A program made the position numbers and the translations under genes. This document shows positions 1 through 5,162 of a stretch of DNA of 10,898 nt, in pieces. The stretch is from Chthoniobacter flavus (lineage in GTDB: Bacteria; Verrucomicrobiota; Verrucomicrobiia; Chthoniobacterales; Terrimicrobiaceae): the NCBI GenBank assembly GCA_945903555.1, contig CAMDOJ010000051.1:1-10898 (forward strand), given 5' to 3'. The notes under the pieces were generated by a model. The model searched no databases. It was not told the DNA's origin and saw nothing but the letters and a program-made list of their open reading frames with translations. Position 1 is the first letter of the stretch. Every line of letters begins with the position of its first letter.

Positions 1-351
1 TTCCAGATCCGCGGGTGTAAGATGTTCCGAGCCGATGCGAGCTTATTGCAAGAGCACTACGCTCACATTGCTTCGAAACCCTTCTTCCCCGAAGTCGAGA
101 ATTTCATGAAATCCTCGCCACTCATCGCTCTGGCCATCGCGGGCGATAACGTCGTCGAACGCGTTCGCGATCTCCTCGGTCCGACAGATTCGACCAAGGC
201 ACCCAAGGGAACCATCCGCGGCGACTTCGGCGTGACCGTAATGCAAAACGTCGCCCATGCCTCCGACACACTTGAAAATGCAGCGATCGAGTTGAAACGC
301 TTCTTCAAACCCGAAGAACTTTTTGACTACTCGATGACTCTCGCCAAGTAA
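1..351 (+). CDS. ndk: Nucleoside diphosphate kinase, 3' part (5' end outside window)
   Basis: Transfers the terminal phosphate of ATP to (d)NDPs through a phospho-histidine and balances the cytoplasmic NTP pool. The reading frame is open from base 1 (FQIRGCK...) and gives 116 residues up to the TAA at 349-351. The family is usually about 140-150 aa, so roughly 25-35 N-terminal residues lie upstream of the window. Family landmarks are visible: KPFFPEVENFM near visible residues 26-36, the phosphate-binding stretch RDLLGPTDSTKAPKGTIRGDF (56-76) and the active-site segment NVAHASD (83-89), with the catalytic His at visible residue 86. The usual glycine after this His (NxxHGSD) is alanine here, a mild change. 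The methionine at 22 lies inside the conserved fold and is not the real start. A repeat element begins 6 bp after the stop, and the gene converges on glnA. Confidence 0.93.
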   Translation, partial: FQIRGCKMFRADASLLQEHYAHIASKPFFPEVENFMKSSPLIALAIAGDNVVERVRDLLGPTDSTKAPKGTIRGDFGVTVMQNVAHASDTLENAAIELKRFFKPEELFDYSMTLAK

Positions 352-356
352 TGGAA

Positions 357-544
357 TGATACCAAAAGCCGCTTGCTTTTGGATTTTAGTAGAGGGGCAC
401 AGCGCGTCTCGCCTGTGTGCTGCGCTCTGCTCCTTTGGTTCCGGTGGGCAGGGTGCGAGAAAGTAGACCAGTCTCCACACGGCCGAGACGGCCATGCCCC
501 CCTTTTCCGCTGCAAAGTCTAATTTCAAAGGGACAATGGTATAA
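357..544 (+). repeat. Interspersed repeat, copy 1 (188 bp)
   Basis: A 188-bp stretch that recurs as copy 2 at 6785-6974 in the same orientation, about 85% identical by eye with a few 1-bp indels. Shared blocks include GCTTGCTTTTGGATTTTAG at 371-389 and CTGCAAAGTCTAATTTCAAAG-type sequence at 510-530. The ends form a short imperfect inverted repeat: TGATACCA (357-364) against TGGTATAA (537-544, reverse complement TTATACCA). An internal hairpin pairs GACCAGTCTC (466-475) with GAGACGGCC (485-493). Minus-strand reading frames through the two copies are broken by indels relative to each other, so it is probably not coding. It looks like a MITE-like or REP/BIME-like non-autonomous element, sitting 6 bp after the ndk stop between two convergent genes. 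No clear target-site duplication is seen for this copy. Confidence 0.85.
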
Positions 545-549
545 CTCAC

Positions 550-574
550 TGGTCGGCGAATTCTTCGCCTACCA
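550..574. other. Strong hairpin (11-bp stem, 3-nt loop)
   Basis: TGGTCGGCGAA (550-560), loop TTC, TTCGCCTACCA (564-574): 10 of 11 pairs match with one internal C/T mismatch. It lies between the end of repeat copy 1 and the glnA/ndk terminator. On the + strand it is followed by an A-rich stretch, not a T-run, so it is not a typical terminator by itself. It may protect the 3' end of the ndk transcript or act with the next hairpin. Confidence 0.6.
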
Positions 575-612
575 AATAAAAAAACGCCGCCTGCGAATCA
601 GGCGGCGTTTTT
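574..612. terminator. Bidirectional Rho-independent terminator between ndk and glnA
   Basis: A perfect stem CGCCGCCTG (585-593) / CAGGCGGCG (599-607) with loop CGAAT. The stem is extended by A580-584 pairing with T608-612. T-runs follow on both strands: TTTTTGTTTTATT on +, and the complement of 574-584 on -. It is well placed to end ndk (+) and glnA (-) transcripts; the glnA stop is only 22 bp away. Confidence 0.9.
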
Positions 613-634
613 GTTTTATTGATTTCCGAGTGGA

Positions 635-1654
635 TCAGGCGGTTGGAACCGTCGCGATCGTCTGCAGAATGCGGCTTGCGATCTTGTAGGGATCGCCTTG
701 GGAATTCGGGCGACGATCCTCGAGGTAGCCTTTGTAGCCGTTGTTAACGAAGCTGTGGGGCATGCGGATGGACGCACCTCGATCAGCCAAACCGTAGCTG
801 AACTTATCTAAAGCTTGGGTCTCGTGGAGACCAGTGAGACGAAGATGATTGTCTGGGCCGTAAACGGCGATGTGTTCATTTTTATACTTGTCGAAGGCCG
901 CCATCAGCTTCTCGAAGTAATCTTTGCCACCAACTTCGCGCAGGTGCTTCGTGGAGAAGTTTGCGTGCATTCCAGAGCCATTCCAGTCGAGATCTTTTCC
1001 GAGTGGTTTGCAATGGAAGTTCACATCAACACCGAATTCTTCACAGAGGCGAACGAGGAGGTAGCGAGCAACCCAGACTTCATCGGCGGCACGCTTGGAG
1101 CCTTTTCCGAAAATCTGGAATTCCCACTGACCCTTGGCGACCTCGGCATTGATGCCTTCGTGGTTGATGCCGGCGTCGAGGCAGAGATCAAGGTGTTGCT
1201 CGACAATTTCGCGAGCGATATCGCCGACAGCGTTGAAGCCGACCCCAGTGTAGTACAGGCCTTGTGGTGCTGGAAAACCATCTTCAGGGAAACCAAGCGG
1301 GCGTCCATTTTGGTAGAGGAAATACTCCTGCTCGAAGCCGAACCACGCGTTGGAATCATCCAAGATGGAGGCACGGGAGTTGGAGATGTGAGGTGTGCCA
1401 TCGGGCATCATGACCTCGCACATGACGAGAACACCATTTTCACGGCCCGTGTCAGGGAAAACGGCGACTGGCTTGAGAACGCAATCCGAGCTTCCGCCGG
1501 GAGCTTGGCGGGTGGAACTGCCGTCAAAACCCCACAAGGGAAGTTCTTCTAGGTTGGGAAAATTTGCGAATTCCTTGATTTGAGTTTTGCTACGGAGGTT
1601 TGCTACGGGCTCATAACCGTCTAGCCATATGTATTCGAGTTTGTATTTAGCCAT
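635..1654 (-). CDS. glnII: Glutamine synthetase, type II (GSII, eukaryote-like)
   Basis: Joins ammonium to glutamate using ATP, making glutamine in the cytoplasm. 339 aa, in the size range of GSII (about 330-370) and much shorter than GSI (about 470). Visible landmarks: beta-grasp N-terminal motif WGFDGSST (41-48); FGFEQEYF (105-112) with metal/substrate glutamates E108 and E110; NAEVAKGQWEFQ (169-180) with E171 and E178; NGSGMHANFST (225-235) with the conserved His230; RLTGLHET (272-279); DRGASIRMP (291-299); and LEDRRP (311-316) carrying the flap glutamate E312. All expected catalytic residues seem present. The adenylylation-site region of GSI is absent, as expected for type II, so control is likely transcriptional. 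A sigma-54 promoter lies 82 nt of leader upstream. The start MAKYKLEYIW has no Shine-Dalgarno sequence; the upstream region is A/T rich. It converges on ndk and shares its terminator. Confidence 0.95.
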   Translation of the reverse strand: MAKYKLEYIWLDGYEPVANLRSKTQIKEFANFPNLEELPLWGFDGSSTRQAPGGSSDCVLKPVAVFPDTGRENGVLVMCEVMMPDGTPHISNSRASILDDSNAWFGFEQEYFLYQNGRPLGFPEDGFPAPQGLYYTGVGFNAVGDIAREIVEQHLDLCLDAGINHEGINAEVAKGQWEFQIFGKGSKRAADEVWVARYLLVRLCEEFGVDVNFHCKPLGKDLDWNGSGMHANFSTKHLREVGGKDYFEKLMAAFDKYKNEHIAVYGPDNHLRLTGLHETQALDKFSYGLADRGASIRMPHSFVNNGYKGYLEDRRPNSQGDPYKIASRILQTIATVPTA

Positions 1655-1682
1655 TTTTTATTAGGTGTATTTCTTTGAGCAG

Positions 1683-1697
1683 ACTAGGCCGTCTAGT
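1683..1697. other. Small inverted repeat in the glnII leader
   Basis: ACTAG (1683-1687) / CTAGT (1693-1697) with a 5-nt spacer lies in the predicted 5' leader of the glutamine synthetase mRNA, about 30-45 nt before its start codon. The stem is short. It could be a leader hairpin or chance; no function can be assigned. Confidence 0.25.
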
Positions 1698-1746
1698 GCA
1701 GCTTTATGTTCAGTTTCCCCTATTTCCCGTGCGGCTGATACAATAA

Positions 1747-1763
1747 AGCAGATACAGTGCCAA
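1747..1763 (-). promoter_or_regulatory. Sigma-54 (RpoN) promoter upstream of glnII
   Basis: Read on the minus strand: TTGGCACTGTATCTGCT. This matches the sigma-54 consensus YTGGCACGRNNNTTGCW at 14-15 of 17 positions. It has the invariant GG (1761-1760) and GC (1749-1748) with exactly 10 nt between them, the strict spacing of this class. The predicted transcription start is near 1736, giving an 82-nt leader before the ATG at 1654. Glutamine synthetase genes are classical sigma-54/NtrC targets in Proteobacteria (enteric glnAp2, rhizobial glnII), which fits nitrogen control. I find no NtrC-type TGCAC...GTGCA dyad next to it. Confidence 0.8.
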
Positions 1764-1775
1764 GATTTCAAGAGA

Positions 1776-1813
1776 TCAAATAAAAAAGAAAATAGCGCCT
1801 CCCCATGAGCGCC
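1776..1813 (-). terminator. Probable terminator after the GH1 gene
   Basis: On the minus strand, immediately after the TAA of the GH1 gene, GGCGCT (1813-1808) can pair with GGCGCT (1799-1794). This gives four G-C pairs plus two G-T wobbles around an 8-nt loop. The T-rich tract ATTTTCTTTTTTATTTG (1792-1776) follows. The stem is modest, so this is a likely but weak intrinsic terminator separating the GT28-GH1 operon from the glnII promoter. Confidence 0.55.
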
Positions 1814-3349
1814 TTACACATGAATCGCTCGATGAGCGAGACCCCATTCCTGAACGAGACGAGCGTAGGTCTGTGAGGGATTATCCCCAAACTGGTCAAT
1901 CGCCAACCTGGTGAGATCTTTTTGAAAGTCGATTCGAAAAAGCCCAAAGCGAGGGGTGTAGGAACCCCACTCGTAATTATCAGTAAGTGACCAATGAATA
2001 TAGCCCAACAAGGGAACTCCTTGATCGAGCATCTGGCAGACTTGGCGGAGGTGAGCCTCGATATAATCGCTGCGAAGGATCTTATCGCGGCGAGATGCGG
2101 AAATCGCATTATCCATCCGGCAACGATGCGCCATCCCATTCTCGGCAATCAGAATCCCAAGCCCCGGAAAGGCACGGGAATAATAGCTACAGAAGGCTTC
2201 AAGACCCTCGGGAAGAAAATGCCAATCCCACCACTTACTTGCCAAACCATCGAGGAGGTGCTCGGAAATGCTGCTGCTTCGAATTTCAAGATCGGAGAAA
2301 TCCGGAATCCGCAGCACATGACTCGCGAAGGGATCGTAGTAATCCAATCCGAGATAATCCAAGGCCTGCGGGCGCTTCGCGCGGGCGGCTTCTTCGAAGA
2401 AAAAGCGGAATCCCTCAGGATTAGCTGAGCGGGAGGCAAAATAGTTTGCGACCCTATGTAATCCCGCGCCAGCAATCGCGGCAATGTCGGTGCGTCGATT
2501 CAAGGCGAGCTTCGTAAAATGGGCGGAGAGCTCAGATGCCCTCGCCTCAAAAAGGCCCTCACAATCGCTCACGGGAGTTCCGTTTTTTTTCATGCAGAGA
2601 AGGTCGAGCAACATCATCTCAGACCAGTAAACATCACTGCAAAACGTATTCATGGAGACCCTCGGCGTCGCCCAACCTCTCGACTCATAGATGTCGTGGA
2701 TCACATTATAGGCCCGCAGATGCGCCGCAAGAAGTCGACTGTAGGCTTGAATCCCTACTGCTATTCCCATTTCCGGTCCACCGGGGAATAAGCGACTAAG
2801 ATAGGTATTTAAAACGAGCATGTTGGGCTCGTTGATCGTGACATACCAAGAAATGGGAGGCTGACCGTGAATATCGGCCAGTTGATCATTCACGCGAGTG
2901 ACCGTGGTTTTCACAAACGTCTCAAAAGCGGGGACTGTCGAGTCCTGGAGCCAAGCATTGACGCCGAGCCAATCTGGGTGGGTGAAATGGTGAAGCGTAA
3001 CGATGGGCTCGAGCCCTTCCATTCGGCAAACAGCAATGCGAGTGGCGTACGCATCAATGGCATCAAAATCAAATGCCGGAGCATGTGTGGTTCCTTTGGA
3101 TGTGCTCGGCTGAACGCGCGACCACTCGATGCTGAGACGAAAGGAATTGAGGCCGAGACTACGAGTGAGAGCGAAGTCCTCCCGATATCGGTTCCAAAAA
3201 TCCACGGCGATTCCCGTGTGGGCAACGCGTCCGGAGTCTTCGTCATCTGCCCAGTTATTGCGGGGCTGACCGGAGCCATTGTAGCCCCCTTCAAATTGGT
3301 AGCCCGATGTCGCCACCCCGATGAGAAAAGGTTGAGGCATGTGATTCAT
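1814..3349 (-). CDS. Glycoside hydrolase family 1 beta-glycosidase (archaeal-type/SFR2-like possibility)
   Basis: A retaining beta-glycosidase with a (beta/alpha)8 fold, 511 aa, somewhat longer than common bacterial GH1 enzymes (about 450). Visible residues: QFE with Q18; LHHF with H121 (119-122); acid/base motif TINEPN with E174 (171-176); nucleophile motif LIAENGMA with E403 (400-407); and the sugar-binding strand HWSLTDNYEWGSYTPRFGL (452-470) with W453, E460 and W461. The extra length seems to sit around residues 243-325. No signal peptide is evident, so it is probably cytoplasmic. The C-terminal strand resembles archaeal LacS-type enzymes more than BglA types, judged from memory. Its ATG directly follows the TAA of the upstream GT28 gene (TAAATG), so translation is probably coupled. 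That partnership suggests a glycolipid substrate rather than cellobiose, but this is inference. M4 is an alternative start. Confidence 0.9.
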   Translation of the reverse strand: MNHMPQPFLIGVATSGYQFEGGYNGSGQPRNNWADDEDSGRVAHTGIAVDFWNRYREDFALTRSLGLNSFRLSIEWSRVQPSTSKGTTHAPAFDFDAIDAYATRIAVCRMEGLEPIVTLHHFTHPDWLGVNAWLQDSTVPAFETFVKTTVTRVNDQLADIHGQPPISWYVTINEPNMLVLNTYLSRLFPGGPEMGIAVGIQAYSRLLAAHLRAYNVIHDIYESRGWATPRVSMNTFCSDVYWSEMMLLDLLCMKKNGTPVSDCEGLFEARASELSAHFTKLALNRRTDIAAIAGAGLHRVANYFASRSANPEGFRFFFEEAARAKRPQALDYLGLDYYDPFASHVLRIPDFSDLEIRSSSISEHLLDGLASKWWDWHFLPEGLEAFCSYYSRAFPGLGILIAENGMAHRCRMDNAISASRRDKILRSDYIEAHLRQVCQMLDQGVPLLGYIHWSLTDNYEWGSYTPRFGLFRIDFQKDLTRLAIDQFGDNPSQTYARLVQEWGLAHRAIHV

Positions 3350-4537
3350 TTACCCGACCGCCGCGATACGTTTGCGCAGAACTTTTTCACGAAGTTTAGA
3401 AATGATCGCTGGTTTGCGCACTGGGGATTCCATGACGATCCGAGCGATATCCGCAGCCGCATTGGGACGCCCAAGGTTGCGCGCATTATTCGACATTCGC
3501 TTCAGTTTTTCTGGATCATCCAAGAGGCAGCGAAGCTTGTGAGTGATGAGGGTGAGTTCCGTGCATTTTAAGGCGGCCCCGCATTCAAGGAGGACATCGG
3601 AGTTCCGCTCTTCCTGACCACCGATCGGATCGAGAATCACCATGGGCAACCCTCTCGCTAGCGCCTCGGCGGTTGTCATCCCACCGGGCTTGCTTAGAAG
3701 AATAGACGCCGCGGCCATCAAGTCGGAAATCTCGGTTGTGTAACCAAACACCCGAAAATCATCGGGACGATCTTTCACTAAAGCGGAGATTTCGGCCAGC
3801 ATCTCCTCGTTGCGACCGCACACAATGATCGCTTGAAAATTCCGGTCGAGCTGCAGGATCTGGCGAACAACAGCCGATGCCGGACTCATCCCCAGAGCCC
3901 CGCCGGCAATAAGCAAGGTCGGCCGACCGGGAGTAAGTCCGTGCCTCAAGAGCACCGCATCGGTATCCACCGGCTTCGCGAACTCCGGATCAACGGGAAT
4001 TCCCGAAATCTCAATCCGATCGCTAGGCAAGCCGAGCGCTTCCATGTGAATTTTATCTTCCTCTTGGGCGACGAAGTACCAATTGAAAGCGCGGGTGATC
4101 CAGAATGCATGAAAATGAAAATCCGTGACCACCACGCCCAATTGAGCCTCCAGTTTGCCATTCCCGATCAGCCAAGAAATGACCCCCGCCGGCATGAAGT
4201 GGGTGCAGAGAATGACGTCCGGTCGAAAGTCCTTCACAAGATTGATCAAGGGAAGAGCCTGCGGAAGGTCGATAGCCAATCGGTTTTTATCCGCGACCCA
4301 AGGATCATCACTGCGCTCGTACCACCATCCAAGAAACTCGGGCATAATCGTGGAAAGCTTCGAGTATAGCGTGGAGTAAAATTGGCGGTGCAGGAGATTC
4401 GTGTGATCTAGGGAATCATCGCACAGCACTTCGTCCACATCACTCCTAGCGCGCATGGCACGCTCCAAAGCATCCGCCGCTTTCACATGTCCGGATCCGA
4501 CGGACGCAGATAAAATAAGAACGCGCTTGCCCATCAT
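3350..4537 (-). CDS. Diacylglycerol glycosyltransferase, MGDG synthase/UgtP-like (GT28)
   Basis: 395 aa. Predicted to move a hexose from a UDP-sugar to diacylglycerol at the inner face of the cytoplasmic membrane, making a monoglycosyl-diacylglycerol. The N-terminal MGDG-synthase domain opens with a Rossmann strand and loop, RVLILSASVGSGHVKAADAL (5-24), with G14, G16 and H17 as in this family, and has VVVTDFHFH at 136-143. The C-terminal nucleotide-sugar half shows SGIPVD (178-183), LLIAGGALG (208-216), the donor-binding stretch SKPGGMTTAEALARGLP (282-298) and GQEERN (307-312). There is no signal peptide or membrane helix. The C-terminus is basic (KLREKVLRKR, 381-390), which could help membrane contact. 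Sugar type (Glc or Gal) and processivity cannot be read from the sequence. It abuts the downstream GH1 gene. A murG-like function is less likely because of the MGDG-type N-terminal domain. M2 is an alternative start. Confidence 0.88.
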   Translation of the reverse strand: MMGKRVLILSASVGSGHVKAADALERAMRARSDVDEVLCDDSLDHTNLLHRQFYSTLYSKLSTIMPEFLGWWYERSDDPWVADKNRLAIDLPQALPLINLVKDFRPDVILCTHFMPAGVISWLIGNGKLEAQLGVVVTDFHFHAFWITRAFNWYFVAQEEDKIHMEALGLPSDRIEISGIPVDPEFAKPVDTDAVLLRHGLTPGRPTLLIAGGALGMSPASAVVRQILQLDRNFQAIIVCGRNEEMLAEISALVKDRPDDFRVFGYTTEISDLMAAASILLSKPGGMTTAEALARGLPMVILDPIGGQEERNSDVLLECGAALKCTELTLITHKLRCLLDDPEKLKRMSNNARNLGRPNAAADIARIVMESPVRKPAIISKLREKVLRKRIAAVG

Positions 4538-4574
4538 ATTACATTGGCTAGCACAAGACGGTTCCTCAAGCGGG

Positions 4575-4602
4575 ATTATTCAAATTCCAAGATTCTGAAC
4601 AA
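4575..4602 (-). promoter_or_regulatory. Possible sigma-70-type promoter for the GT28-GH1 operon
   Basis: On the minus strand TTGTTC (4602-4597), a 16-bp spacer and AATAAT (4580-4575). The -10 matches TATAAT in 5 of 6 positions, the -35 in only 3 of 6. Transcription would start near 4568, about 30 nt before the ATG at 4537. Confidence 0.3.
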
Positions 4603-4642
4603 AGCCAAGTAGAACGGCGGGCCATTGCGTCGAAGGCCCTAA

Positions 4643-4667
4643 CCGCTCTGGCCAAATTGGCAAGCGG
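4643..4667. promoter_or_regulatory. Nested dyad, possible operator
   Basis: CCGCT (4643-4647) and AGCGG (4663-4667) enclose the odd palindrome GCCAA-A-TTGGC (4651-4661). No T-run follows, so it is not a terminator. It is about 110 bp upstream of the GT28 start and about 500 bp upstream of the HTH-OmpA start. A regulator-binding role is a guess. Confidence 0.3.
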
Positions 4668-5162
4668 CGTTACAACCCCACTCGAATCAAGTTTAGAGAA
4701 GGCGCGCCACATCCAAATAACCCATCGCAGGCATGCTACCCCGATATCCCGATAGCCTCCTCTGCGTATTCCATGAGAACCACCTCATCATGCGGCATAA
4801 CTTATACCAATTTTCCTTGGGGGATGAATCTCATAGTGAAAAACGGGTCATTCGACGCGCTCGTACAACCAGATCGGCACCGATTTGCATGAAAGTCATT
4901 TCCCAATCGTATGAAAAAGAATGATCTCATTGATTTTCTTATTTTAGAAGCAATGCGCCTCATTGAAGTGAGGTAGGCAAATAAAAAAATGAGCTATAAT
5001 GAAATCGCCACTACGTCCGCATTTTAAAATGCTCCCAGCCACGATCCTGATACATAAATTCAAAAAGAAAATCAGGTGCCCACATCATCAAAAAAACCGA
5101 TATAAAATCTGGTATTGCAATTTGAATAGATTTGATGGAAGATTTGTATCCCTTTTTAGAGA

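Larger units (their letters stand above)
4538..5162. other. 625-bp intergenic region between divergent genes
   Basis: No credible gene was found here. Short frames at 4733-4924 and 4999-5199 give unrecognisable peptides without ribosome binding sites. The left half is of ordinary composition and the right half (about 4900-5160) is clearly AT-rich. Visible structures are a nested dyad at 4643-4667 (CCGCT...GCCAAATTGGC...AGCGG) and a near-perfect palindrome ATCGGCACCGAT at 4873-4884. Shorter inverted repeats such as CCTCA/TGAGG lie around 4958-4973. A lone TATAAT sits at 4995-5000 without a matching -35. The length suggests regulation of the HTH-OmpA gene to the right, possibly by its own product. 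Confidence 0.5.

Noticed and set aside
43..549. 168-codon minus-strand frame covering ndk and repeat copy 1
   Set aside because: It is antisense to ndk. In the repeat part, indels shift its frame relative to the copy at 6768-6980, so the repeat does not preserve a protein.
815..1552. 245-codon open frame on the + strand opposite glnII
   Set aside because: It is antisense to a well-conserved glutamine synthetase whose motifs are all intact. The + strand peptide has no recognisable motif and no ribosome binding site, so it is a codon-bias shadow.
2867..3571. 234-codon open frame on the + strand across the GH1/GT28 junction
   Set aside because: It is antisense to two intact enzymes, spans their boundary and gives an unrecognisable peptide.
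4874..4889. Second sigma-54-like sequence (CGGCAC...TTGCA) upstream of the HTH-OmpA gene
   Set aside because: GG and GC are separated by 9 nt instead of the strict 10, and the first base of TGG is C. It is more simply explained by the palindrome ATCGGCACCGAT.
4733..4924. 63-codon + strand frame in the intergenic region
   Set aside because: The peptide is unrecognisable and has neither a ribosome binding site nor a promoter; its length is near chance level.
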